Shown: piece after piece, positions 20,896-28,184 of the stretch
Position numbering within the stretch: the first letter of the stretch is position 1
Layout: the number at the start of each line of letters is the position of its first letter
Source: Chimaeribacter arupi
GTDB lineage: Bacteria; Pseudomonadota; Gammaproteobacteria; Enterobacterales; Enterobacteriaceae
DNA: 64,000 nt
Assembly (NCBI RefSeq): GCF_002858805.1
Contig: NZ_PJZI01000020.1
Coordinates: 26,740-90,739 of the forward strand
Direction: 5' to 3'
The notes under the pieces: generated by a model
What the model saw: the letters and a program-made list of their open reading frames with translations, nothing else
Database searches by the model: none
What the model was told of the DNA's origin: nothing
Translations under genes and position numbers: made by a program

Positions 20896-21177
20896 ATGCA
20901 AAACTTGGTAGCAGACGTACTGATTAAAATGTCAAAAATCGAGGTGGAAGCCAAAGAATTGACCGCGCAGGTGGAGGCACAATCCCTGTTGCTGGCAGCC
21001 ATCATCCTGACGCTGGATAAAACGCTGACCGAAAATGTCACCCAAACGATTAACCAGGCGATAGTGACCGCCGCAAAAGAATCCGACGAAATCATGACCT
21101 CTGATGTCGATCTTTTGCTGTCTCATGTGGGCCGGTTATTGGCATTACCGGAATTCGTCAAAGTAAAATCCGAATAA
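20896..21177 (+). CDS. iraP: Anti-adaptor IraP (RssB inhibitor)
   Basis: The 93-residue protein resembles IraP of K-12 (86 residues), especially in the N-terminal half: QNLVADVLIKMSKIEVEAKELTAQVEAQ against the K-12 pattern [26 protein letters not shown]. IraP binds the adaptor RssB and so protects RpoS from ClpXP, chiefly during phosphate starvation. The protein looks alpha-helical with a coiled-coil N-terminus. GAGAGGTG precedes the ATG. The gene is clearly less GC-rich than its neighbours. In K-12 it lies near phoA; its place here beside vapBC is different. Similarity is moderate, so a check is worthwhile. Confidence 0.8.
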   Translation: MQNLVADVLIKMSKIEVEAKELTAQVEAQSLLLAAIILTLDKTLTENVTQTINQAIVTAAKESDEIMTSDVDLLLSHVGRLLALPEFVKVKSE

Positions 21178-21190
21178 TCTGAAGCATACT

Positions 21191-21300
21191 GGTTAACCGG
21201 CTGAATCGGCTAAAATTCAGGCATACTGCGGCCCTCAGCCCGGTTAACACGTTTCACAATGTGTTAAATCGCTGCTAGGCTTGTTAGTATTTGCTAACAA
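21191..21300 (+). promoter_or_regulatory. Cluster of three palindromes upstream of the small CxxC gene
   Basis: GGTTAACC (21191-21198), TTAACAC-N10-GTGTTAA (21244-21267) and TTGTTAG-N6-CTAACAA (21281-21300) all carry perfect arms. They lie between iraP and the next gene, the last one ending just before its ribosome binding site. They may be operator sites, or the last may be an mRNA hairpin. No protein is known to bind them. Confidence 0.45.
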
Positions 21301-21314
21301 AATGCGGAGGGAAT

Positions 21315-21545
21315 GTGAACGAAGATTTAAATGATGAAGACAGCACTAAAGTCTGTCCTGAGTGTCTGGCAAGTGGCGATGATTACATGACCCAGGTAAA
21401 AAGCATTAAGGATAGTCAAAGCGGACACACCATAATCAACGTCCGGTACTGTGTGCACTGCGGCAATATTATCAGTATGTCCAGTGAAGATACCCACGCA
21501 GAGCAACCCACCCCTGAGCCAATACGGCGCAAGGTGTCAGGATGA
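21315..21545 (+). CDS. Small CxxC (zinc-ribbon-like) protein of unknown function
   Basis: From GTG at 21315, with GGAGGG 3 bases upstream, the product is 76 residues. It has two CxxC pairs (VCPECL near residue 15 and YCVHCGNII near residue 45), the spacing of a zinc ribbon. The N-terminus is acidic (NEDLNDEDS) and the C-terminal tail is Pro/Glu-rich. I do not recognise a family. A TTG at 21291 is also in frame, but it lies inside the last palindrome and lacks a site. The start choice is uncertain. Confidence 0.6.
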   Translation: MNEDLNDEDSTKVCPECLASGDDYMTQVKSIKDSQSGHTIINVRYCVHCGNIISMSSEDTHAEQPTPEPIRRKVSG

Positions 21546-21820
21546 AACCCGGCCCGTGTTGAGACACCCATGTTGAGAAACATAAAAACCAAGGAAACAG
21601 CAGCACTTGTTTTACTTAAGATGCCCGGCGCTTGCCCCGCATCTGCTCATACACCGCAAGGGATACTGCTTTGGGGGAACCCCAGGCCATGAGGCGCAGT
21701 CTGCCCGCCACCCCCCGGCTTCTCATATCTGTCGCGGCAGCACAGCAGGTTAGCCCCGCCGGCTAAGTCCGGAAAACCTGTCTGTGTCTGCCCGTTTTAC
21801 CTCTCTGTTTACCCACTGTG

Positions 21821-22261
21821 TCATTCGTTATTGTCCTGCGGCAGCCGGTAATGCAGCAGGTAGTAATCACCTTTTGGCGCAGTGCCGCGGCTGATCGTTT
21901 CCCAGCCATGCCGCTGGTAGAAGCGCAGGGCACGCTCATTTTTCACCAGGCACTTTAGCGCACCGGTGTGGGTAAAGGTCGCCTGTGCGGCTTCAAGCAG
22001 CGCCAGCCCGATGCCGCGCCCCTGCGCCTCCGGCGCGACAAACAGGTTATGCAGAAAATTTTCCGCTTCAAACAGAGAGGCAAAGCCTACCGGGCGACCC
22101 TCCTCTTCGGCGACCAGCACGGTTTCCCCCAGCACGGCACGGTCAAAATCTTCCAGTTGCCAGCCGCTGCTCTCAAGCCAGGGCCAGGCCTGCTTGCGGG
22201 CAGCGAGGTACAGGGTGCGCAGGAAGGGGCGATCGGCTTCCTGATAGGGGCGTACAATCAT
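21821..22261 (-). CDS. GNAT-family N-acetyltransferase
   Basis: The 146-residue protein has the GNAT acetyl-CoA motif in order: LFVAPEAQGRGIGLALLEAA (motif A, with Q/RxxGxG/A as QGRGIG), then KNERALRFYQRHGWE, the usual motif B. Substrates of such enzymes range from amines to proteins; none is suggested here. AAAAGGAAC precedes the start. The 275 bp between the CxxC gene and this stop hold nothing I can name except a short TTAGC/GCTAA inverted repeat near 21760. Confidence 0.85.
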   Translation of the reverse strand: MIVRPYQEADRPFLRTLYLAARKQAWPWLESSGWQLEDFDRAVLGETVLVAEEEGRPVGFASLFEAENFLHNLFVAPEAQGRGIGLALLEAAQATFTHTGALKCLVKNERALRFYQRHGWETISRGTAPKGDYYLLHYRLPQDNNE

Positions 22262-22473
22262 CGGCGTTCCTTTTATGGGGGCAGGGCACCGCCTGGCGGA
22301 TATGCGTTAGCCTGGTGAGCGGGTCACTGAGACGGCACCGTGCGCCCTGGTGCATGATTTATCTAATTGATTGAAATTATAGCCCTCAATAACCAGATGT
22401 GATCATTGCGGCCTTGAGCCACCGTTCCGCCGTCACTAGGCTAAAGGCTCCAGCCCAGCGCGATGAGGTGATT

Positions 22474-22608
22474 ATGGGAACCCGAAAAGTGGTGCGAGAC
22501 ACCGAAACCGGCCAGTTTGTGGAACCCGGCGAAGCCAAAAAACGGCCGAAATCGACCGTAACCGAAACCATCAACACGCCGTCGAAAAAGAAGAAAAAAG
22601 CGCCGTAG
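22474..22608 (+). CDS. Small basic protein, lysine-rich C-terminus
   Basis: The ATG at 22474, with GAGGTG 5 bases upstream, gives 44 residues: MGTRKVVRDTETGQFV followed by a basic tail ending TPSKKKKKAP. The opening resembles short enterobacterial proteins of unknown role; no domain is recognised. A good terminator follows directly, which supports a real transcription unit. It could bind nucleic acid through the lysines, but that is speculation. Confidence 0.65.
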   Translation: MGTRKVVRDTETGQFVEPGEAKKRPKSTVTETINTPSKKKKKAP

Positions 22609-22621
22609 CGCGCCCCTGTAC

Positions 22622-22644
22622 AAGCGCCCGCCGGGCGCTTTTTT
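22622..22644 (+). terminator. Rho-independent terminator
   Basis: A perfect 7-bp stem (AGCGCCC with GGGCGCT, 3-nt loop) is followed by T6, 14 bp after the stop of the small basic gene. Confidence 0.9.
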
Positions 22645-22649
22645 CGTGC

Positions 22650-23081
22650 TTAACGCACCCCGTTGGCGGTGAGCGAAATCACCGGCATGATGGCTACACC
22701 TTCTGCATAAAACAGGTCTGAATTTGTGAACGTATAAACGCGCCCGGTCAGGGTGACGTTAATGTGATTGCCATAGCCTGATATGCCGGCATTTCCCACA
22801 TCCGTGACCAGAAACGGTGTGCGTTCTTTCAGGTGCGGCATCGGGTCGCCCGGCAGCATGCCATCCAGATAATAGCGGTAGACCTCCGAAACGGTGGCCC
22901 CACCGCCCTGGTATTTAGTCACATAAAGAAACGTGCTCTCCGTGATGCGCCGCTGGGCGTAGAGGGCGTCCTCCGGCGCGCGGTTAACATAAAACCGGCA
23001 GAAGGCATAACCGGCGACCAGTAACAGCAGGGTGACGGTGAGGGTTGCATGTAAGCGGCGAAAAATTTTGTTGTTTTGCAT
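22650..23081 (-). CDS. Membrane-anchored protein of unknown function
   Basis: The 143-residue protein has an N-terminal signal anchor (about residues 10-30, LHATLTVTLLLLVAGYAFCRFYV) followed by a periplasmic or extracytoplasmic domain of about 110 residues with no motif I recognise. The region GISGYGNHINVTLTGRVYTF looks beta-rich. GAGGAAG precedes the start. It is convergent with the small basic gene. The cysteine in the anchor (FCRF) is not a lipobox. Confidence 0.6.
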   Translation of the reverse strand: MQNNKIFRRLHATLTVTLLLLVAGYAFCRFYVNRAPEDALYAQRRITESTFLYVTKYQGGGATVSEVYRYYLDGMLPGDPMPHLKERTPFLVTDVGNAGISGYGNHINVTLTGRVYTFTNSDLFYAEGVAIMPVISLTANGVR

Positions 23082-23245
23082 ACTTCCTCAGGGGGCGCTG
23101 CTTGCGAGGGGAGTAACGTAACCGGCAACAGGGGTATTTTCATTAACCCTTGTCATCTCTTAGGGTTGTCGCCTATGAAAAAGGCCACGATCCGATTTGC
23201 AACCTGCCCGCCCGGTGCTTATGCTGGTGCCGCGTTTGAACATCA

Positions 23246-23370
23246 AACCATGACTCGGGGTGCCCGTAAGGGCTGAGACTTTACCCGTATTACCTGACCT
23301 GGATAATGCCAGCGTAGGGAAGTCACGTTGCCTTACCGGCATCGCCTTCTTTCACGCCGGTAAGGAGAAT
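23246..23370 (+). promoter_or_regulatory. TPP riboswitch (thi box) controlling thiM
   Basis: The aptamer (about 23251-23325) has a TGACT/AGTCA P1 stem and the conserved thi-box segments CGGGGTGCCC, GGCTGAGA, ACCTGACCTGGATAATGCC and AGCGTAGGGAA. Downstream, CCTTACCGGC (23331-23340) is a perfect complement of GCCGGTAAGG (23356-23365), which includes most of the thiM ribosome binding site AAGGAG (23362-23367). Hence it probably acts by occluding translation when TPP is bound. The ligand assignment follows the family; the platform is seen directly. Confidence 0.96.
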
Positions 23371-23374
23371 CACC

Positions 23375-24181
23375 ATGTTATTCCCTGCCGATCCCGCCGT
23401 TCCGGCGACCTTTCCTGTTGAGCGTGCTGTTGAGTCCTGGGCGCAGTTCCGCCGCCGAGCGCCGCTGGTGCACTGCCTGACCAATGAAGTAGTACAGTCT
23501 GTGACGGCCAACCTGCTGCTGGCCGCCGGGGCCTCGCCCGCGATGGTGGTGGAGCCGCAGGAAGCCGCCCAGTTCAGCGCGCTGGCCGATGCGTTGCTGA
23601 TAAACCTCGGCACCCTGAACCAGGCCCGCGCAGAGAGTATGCTGGCCGCGATTGAGAGTGCCAATGCCGCCGGTACGCCCTGGACGCTCGACCCGGTGGG
23701 CGTTGGTGCGCTGACTTACCGCACAACGTTTGCCCACCAATTACTGGCCCTGCGCCCGGCGGCGATCCGCGCCAATGCCTCGGAAATTCTGGCGCTCTGC
23801 GGCCAACCGGCGCTGGGGCGCGGCGTTGACAGCGGGGATGACTCCTTACAGGCGCTGCCCGCCGCCCGTGAACTGGCGCAACAGACCGGCGCGGTGGTGG
23901 CGGTCACCGGCCGGGTGGACTACGTCACGGACGGGCAGGAAACCTGGGCGATCCCCGGCGGCCATCCGCTGATGACGCGGGTGGTCGGCACCGGCTGTGC
24001 GCTGTCGGCGCTGGTGGCCGGTTTTTGTGCGCTGGAGGGGCCGCGGCGGGATCGGGTGGCTGCCGCCTGCGCCCTGATGGCGCGCGCCGGGGAGCGGGCG
24101 ACCGCGCAGGCCAACGGGCCGGGCAGTGTGTTGCCGCGGCTGCTGGATGAGGTGTATCAGCAGATGGAGGGCGGGGTATGA
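23375..24181 (+). CDS. thiM: Hydroxyethylthiazole kinase
   Basis: ThiM phosphorylates 4-methyl-5-hydroxyethylthiazole in thiamine salvage. The 268-residue protein shows [27 protein letters not shown] near the N-terminus, [19 protein letters not shown], and the catalytic [15 protein letters not shown] loop of the ribokinase-like fold. It is the first gene of a two-gene salvage operon under the riboswitch. Its stop overlaps the thiD start (ATGA at 24178-24181). Confidence 0.96.
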   Translation: MLFPADPAVPATFPVERAVESWAQFRRRAPLVHCLTNEVVQSVTANLLLAAGASPAMVVEPQEAAQFSALADALLINLGTLNQARAESMLAAIESANAAGTPWTLDPVGVGALTYRTTFAHQLLALRPAAIRANASEILALCGQPALGRGVDSGDDSLQALPAARELAQQTGAVVAVTGRVDYVTDGQETWAIPGGHPLMTRVVGTGCALSALVAGFCALEGPRRDRVAAACALMARAGERATAQANGPGSVLPRLLDEVYQQMEGGV

Positions 24182-24978
24182 CGCGCATTAACGCCCTGAC
24201 CATCGCCGGTACTGACCCGAGCGGCGGCGCGGGCATCCAGGCGGACCTCAAAGCGTTCTCCGCCCTGGCTGCCTACGGCACCAGCGTGATTACTGCGCTG
24301 GTGGCGCAAAATACCCGGGGGGTGCAGTCGGTCTACCACATCGACCCCGGTTTCGTGGCCGCGCAACTCGACTCGGTGCTGAGTGATGTGCGCATCGACA
24401 GCGCCAAAATCGGCATGTTAGCCAACAGTGAAGTGGTGGCGGCGGTGGCGGAACGGCTGGCGCATTATCCGGTGCCGTATGTGGTGCTGGACACGGTGAT
24501 GCTGGCGAAAAGCGGTGACCCGCTGCTGACCCCGGACGCGGTAGAGGCGATCCGCCGCCGGTTGTTGCCGCAGGTGTCGCTGATTACCCCGAACCTGCCG
24601 GAAGCCGCGGCGTTGCTGGCATGTACCCCGGCACGCAATGAAACCGAGATGCGCCAACAGGGGCGGGAACTGCTGGGCATGGGGTGTCAGGCGGTGCTGA
24701 TGAAGGGCGGGCACCTCAGCGAAAGCGAAAGCCCGGACTGGCTGTTTACCCGCGACCACGAGCAGCGTTTTACCGCGCCGCGTGTGGCAACCCGCCACAC
24801 CCACGGCACCGGCTGCACGCTCTCCGCCGCGCTGGCGGCGCTGCGGCCGCGCCATGAGAACTGGGCCGCAACGGTGCAGGCGGCGAAAGCCTATCTGCAA
24901 CGGGCGCTGGAGCAGGCCGACACCCTGGAAGTGGGGCAGGGTATCGGCCCGGTGCACCATTTCCACGCCTGGTGGTAA
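24178..24978 (+). CDS. thiD: HMP/HMP-P kinase
   Basis: ThiD phosphorylates hydroxymethylpyrimidine and then its monophosphate to give HMP-PP for thiamine synthesis. The 266-residue protein has [22 protein letters not shown] at the N-terminus, the PNLPEA segment and the [14 protein letters not shown] anion hole of the ribokinase superfamily. It overlaps thiM by 4 bp, so it is co-translated and also under TPP control. Confidence 0.97.
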   Translation: MTRINALTIAGTDPSGGAGIQADLKAFSALAAYGTSVITALVAQNTRGVQSVYHIDPGFVAAQLDSVLSDVRIDSAKIGMLANSEVVAAVAERLAHYPVPYVVLDTVMLAKSGDPLLTPDAVEAIRRRLLPQVSLITPNLPEAAALLACTPARNETEMRQQGRELLGMGCQAVLMKGGHLSESESPDWLFTRDHEQRFTAPRVATRHTHGTGCTLSAALAALRPRHENWAATVQAAKAYLQRALEQADTLEVGQGIGPVHHFHAWW

Positions 24979-25003
24979 GGCGCACCGTCAGCAAAAAAGG
25001 CGG

Positions 25004-25975
25004 TCAGCCAATCCCGGCCTGATGCAGGTCGTGCAGGTTGAGCGCGCCCACCAGCGTGCCGTTCACATCCACCACCGGGGCGGCACCGATATGGTTGGCG
25101 TGCAACGCTTCCAGCGCTTCCCCGGCGCGCCATTGGGCCGGCAGCAGGAAACCGGGGCGGGTCACGGCGGGCAGCAGCGGCTGTTGCAGCGTGTGGCCGC
25201 CCACCAGCCAGCGCCGCAGGTCGCCGTCGGTGAACACGCCGAGCACCCGTTGTTGTTCATCACATACTGCCACCAGCCCCAGGCCGGTGCGGCTCAGCTC
25301 CAGCATCGCCTCCATCACGGTGGCATCACTGCGTACCTGCGGAATACGTTCGCCGGTGCGCATCAGGTGGTGCACGCGGTTCAGCAGGCGGGCGCCCAGG
25401 CTGCCGCCGGGGTGGGAACGGGCGAAATCCTCCGCGCCGAACCCGCGCTGGCGCATCAACGCCATCGCCAGCGCATCGCCCATCATCAGGGTATTGACGG
25501 CGCTGGAGGTCGGTGCCAGCCCCATCGGGCAGGCTTCGCGCTCAACGCTGATGTCCAGCACGCAGGCCGCCTGCTGCGCCAGCGGCGAGGCCAGCCCGCC
25601 GGTGATGGCAATTACCGGTGTGCCGTTCTCCGCCAGCAGCGGCAGGATCAGGTCCAGCTCTTTGGCACGCCCGGAATAGGAGATAAAGATCATCACATCG
25701 CCTGCGCCGATCATGCCGAGATCGCCGTGCAGGGCTTCCGCCGGATGGACGAAAAAGGCCGGGGTGCCGGTACTGGCCAGCGACGCGGCGATCTTCTTGC
25801 CGATGTGGCCGGACTTGCCGATGCCGGAAACCACCGCCTTGCCGGTGCAGTCCAGCAGCAGCTCGCAGGCGCGCACAAACTGCCCGTCCAGCCGGGCCAG
25901 CAGGCGCTGCGCCTCGGTGAGTTCAATCTCCAGGGTTTCGCGGGCAAAGGCCAGCAGCGGGTGAGGTTCTTGCAT
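25004..25975 (-). CDS. gutQ: Arabinose-5-phosphate isomerase GutQ
   Basis: GutQ interconverts D-ribulose-5-P and D-arabinose-5-P, the precursor of Kdo. The 323-residue protein has a SIS domain (about 35-175, VVSGIGKSGHIGKKIAASL and HPAEALHGDLGMI) and two CBS repeats (about 205-320). The whole sequence follows K-12 GutQ more closely than KdsD, including CPMGLAPTSSAVNTLMMGDALA. In K-12 gutQ ends the glucitol operon; no gut genes are present here. It lies 65 bp after an RspR-like regulator on the same strand. Confidence 0.88.
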   Translation of the reverse strand: MQEPHPLLAFARETLEIELTEAQRLLARLDGQFVRACELLLDCTGKAVVSGIGKSGHIGKKIAASLASTGTPAFFVHPAEALHGDLGMIGAGDVMIFISYSGRAKELDLILPLLAENGTPVIAITGGLASPLAQQAACVLDISVEREACPMGLAPTSSAVNTLMMGDALAMALMRQRGFGAEDFARSHPGGSLGARLLNRVHHLMRTGERIPQVRSDATVMEAMLELSRTGLGLVAVCDEQQRVLGVFTDGDLRRWLVGGHTLQQPLLPAVTRPGFLLPAQWRAGEALEALHANHIGAAPVVDVNGTLVGALNLHDLHQAGIG

Positions 25976-26040
25976 TGCAGGGTTCCTGTGAACGTGGGGG
26001 GCATCACGTACACCATGACGCCCAGGGCAGTCCGGCCGCG

Positions 26041-26721
26041 TTACAGCGCGCCGAACCAGTCGCTGTTTTGTTCCGCAATCGGCGTTATCGAGTAGATCAA
26101 CTCCTGAAGGTGCCGGCGGATCGCTGCTTCGGCGGTGTCGGCATCGCGCGCTTTAAGGGCGGAGACGATCTCCTGATGCTGGGCGATCAGGCTCTCCGGC
26201 GGCGACACCTTGCTGAGGCTGAGAAAACGCACCCGATCCATCGTCGCTTTGATCGACTCAATGGTTTCCCAGGCCAGCGCGCAGTCGGCGATCCGCGTCA
26301 GCAACTGGTGGAACTGGTCGTCGAGCGCCAGGAATTCGCGCGTCTGCCCACCGGCCGCGGCCAGCGCCTGACGGTTCAGGTTGTGTTCCAGTTGCTGGAT
26401 CTGTGCGTCGGTGATCATCTCTGCGGCCCGGCGCACAATGGCGCACTCCAGCGCCTGCCGGATAAAGCGCGCATCGGCCACCTGTTTGGCCGAGATCTTA
26501 CGTACAAAGGTGCCGCGCTGCGGCAAAATCTGCACCAGTCCGGCCTCTGCCAGCTTGATAAACGCCTCGCGCACCGGCTGGCGGGACACGCTGAAACGCA
26601 GCGAGATCTCCTTCTCCGACAGCAGGGTGCCGGGTGCGATGCTACAGTCGATAATATCCTGACGCAGCAGGCGATAAATCTGCTGGTTAACGGGAACGCT
26701 ATTCAGAAGTTCAGACGGCAT
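26041..26721 (-). CDS. GntR/FadR-family regulator, RspR-like
   Basis: The 226-residue protein has an N-terminal winged helix ([35 protein letters not shown]) and an all-helical FCD ligand-binding domain (about 95-215) with the usual Asp/His metal-site residues. It resembles K-12 RspR (YdfH), with which it shares [22 protein letters not shown]. RspR represses the rspAB sugar-acid genes. Here the gene is upstream of gutQ, so an autoregulated pair is plausible. The ATG at 26721 is preferred over an extended in-frame start at 26766 with no conservation. Confidence 0.82.
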   Translation of the reverse strand: MPSELLNSVPVNQQIYRLLRQDIIDCSIAPGTLLSEKEISLRFSVSRQPVREAFIKLAEAGLVQILPQRGTFVRKISAKQVADARFIRQALECAIVRRAAEMITDAQIQQLEHNLNRQALAAAGGQTREFLALDDQFHQLLTRIADCALAWETIESIKATMDRVRFLSLSKVSPPESLIAQHQEIVSALKARDADTAEAAIRRHLQELIYSITPIAEQNSDWFGAL

Positions 26722-26796
26722 AAGGCAGAGCGGCTCAGCTAGGGACGATGCCCCGCAGTGTAACACGGGGCGATAGCAGGGATCATTGCGGGGGCA

Positions 26797-27696
26797 TTAC
26801 CCCAGCAGCGGGCAGTTGGGCGGCAGGCGGCAGGCGATCGCCTCCGGCAGCACGTCAATGCGGAAATGGGTGTCGCTCAGCGGCTCGCCGTCGAGGTTGA
26901 ACGTCATTTCATGCGGCGCGTCGATCTCCAGCCACGGCAGCGCCGCGGAGACAACATTCTGGTTCTCTTCGCCGTTCAGCATACTGCGCAGGAAGGCCGG
27001 CACCAGCTCTTCCGAGGTAAACAGCCGCAGTTGCAGCAGGCGGTCATTGATCAGCGCTTCCGGGCAGAGCGCCTGGCCGCCGCCCGCCTGCTTGCCGTTG
27101 CCGATGCCGATCACCAGCGCGTCACCTTCCCAGCGAAAATCCGGCCCGGTTATCACACAGTGGTCCGCTTTCAGGGTATCCATGCGCATCAGGCCATGCA
27201 GCAGGTAGGAAACGCCGCCGAGCGCGGACTTCAGCCTCTCCGGGGTTTCCGTGGTGATGCGGGTGCCGAAGCCGCCGGTGGCCATGTTGATGAAGAAGCG
27301 ATCCTGGTTCACCTTCACCAGGTCGATGGCGTAAGCGTGGCCTTTCACGGCCAGTTGCAGCGCGTTTTCCATCGTGTCCGGGATGGCGCAGGCGGTGGCG
27401 AAGTCATTGGCGGTGCCGAGCGGCACGATGCCGAGCGCCGGGCGCTGCGCCGGGGAGACCTGGTAGAGCGCGGTAGCGATTTCATTGATGGTGCCGTCAC
27501 CGCCACCGGCAATCACCGTGTCTGCGCCGAGGGCTGCGGCCTCTGCCACAAACCGCCCGGCGTCGCCCTGTTCCCAGGTCACGCGGACATGCAGGGTCAC
27601 GCCATCCTGACGCAGGGCATTGACCGCCTGGCGGAGATCGTCGTTCCCCGCCCCTTTTCCATTGAGGATCAGTACATTGACTGATGATTCTGACAT
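26797..27696 (-). CDS. yegS: Lipid kinase YegS
   Basis: The 299-residue protein belongs to the diacylglycerol-kinase-like family. It has the nucleotide-binding [14 protein letters not shown], the PLGTANDFA motif and the C-terminal LDGEPL that completes the active site. Purified YegS from E. coli phosphorylates phosphatidylglycerol; its role in the cell is not well defined. It is a cytosolic or peripheral membrane protein. Confidence 0.93.
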   Translation of the reverse strand: MSESSVNVLILNGKGAGNDDLRQAVNALRQDGVTLHVRVTWEQGDAGRFVAEAAALGADTVIAGGGDGTINEIATALYQVSPAQRPALGIVPLGTANDFATACAIPDTMENALQLAVKGHAYAIDLVKVNQDRFFINMATGGFGTRITTETPERLKSALGGVSYLLHGLMRMDTLKADHCVITGPDFRWEGDALVIGIGNGKQAGGGQALCPEALINDRLLQLRLFTSEELVPAFLRSMLNGEENQNVVSAALPWLEIDAPHEMTFNLDGEPLSDTHFRIDVLPEAIACRLPPNCPLLG

Positions 27697-28015
27697 CGCA
27701 AACTCCCGGCTGTAAAGCGGACCACGGGCACCATGCCCCAGACTGAGTATAAGATAAACCAGAACGGCCGCAGGCCGGTACTGGCGATCCGGCGGCCAAA
27801 ATAAAGCAGATAAATCTTAGGGCTAAAGCAATAGCGGAAAAAAGCGGCGAATAAAAGAGAAAAAAAGAAGATAAATCATCCTTTTTTATTTCCCGATGTT
27901 TTTTATAACAGCAAAAAAGAGAAAACGGCCCGCCCATAATGAAAGAAATAGTCAATGAAAGGCAGAAATGAAATACGCCGCCCTTTTTACTGCGTTAATT
28001 TTAACCTGATGATAA
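27697..28015. other. AT-rich gap between yegS and cyaR
   Basis: No gene is supported. The stretch is unusually AT-rich for this window and holds a long purine run (about 27835-27877) and A/T-tracts, as expected for a promoter region or H-NS-type binding. A 152-codon frame on the minus strand (27497-27955) lacks a plausible product and overlaps yegS. Confidence 0.5.
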
Positions 28016-28103
28016 AAAAGAAAAAGCCGGGCCAAGGGAGATTGGTCCGGCGAAGGAGGTGGTTCCTGAATATCAGTAAAGCTGTTTTTGATTCTTAATT
28101 AGC
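28016..28103 (-). ncRNA. cyaR: Hfq-dependent small RNA CyaR
   Basis: Read on the minus strand, the region contains the CyaR core AGGAACCACCTCCTT. An intrinsic terminator follows, with a 10-bp stem (GCCGGACCAA with TTGGCCCGGC, one wobble), the loop TCTCCC as in E. coli CyaR, and T5-C-T6. The inferred length of about 88 nt matches E. coli (87). CyaR pairs with ompX, nadE, luxS and yqaE mRNAs through the CCTCC segment. Its site just downstream of trhP (yegQ) on the same strand is the E. coli location. The 5' half has diverged, so the start is fixed mainly by the promoter. Confidence 0.93.
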
Positions 28104-28153
28104 GCCCCAGATAGTACGCATCAATACAGCCTATTGATGTGATCGGATTCTAA
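28104..28153 (-). promoter_or_regulatory. cyaR promoter with CRP site
   Basis: On the minus strand TACTAT (28116-28111) is the -10, placing +1 near 28103-28104. A CRP-like site, TGTGA-N6-TCTAA read on the + strand (28138-28153), has one perfect half. It is centred at 28145.5, about 41.5-42.5 bp upstream of the start, the class II activator position. cyaR of E. coli is CRP-activated, so this agrees. Confidence 0.75.
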
Positions 28154-28184
28154 AAACCATTAAAAAGCCGGATGCCTGTTACGG

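Noticed and set aside
27497..27955. 152-codon frame on the minus strand upstream of yegS
   Set aside because: It overlaps yegS in another frame, crosses an AT-rich promoter region and has no good start.
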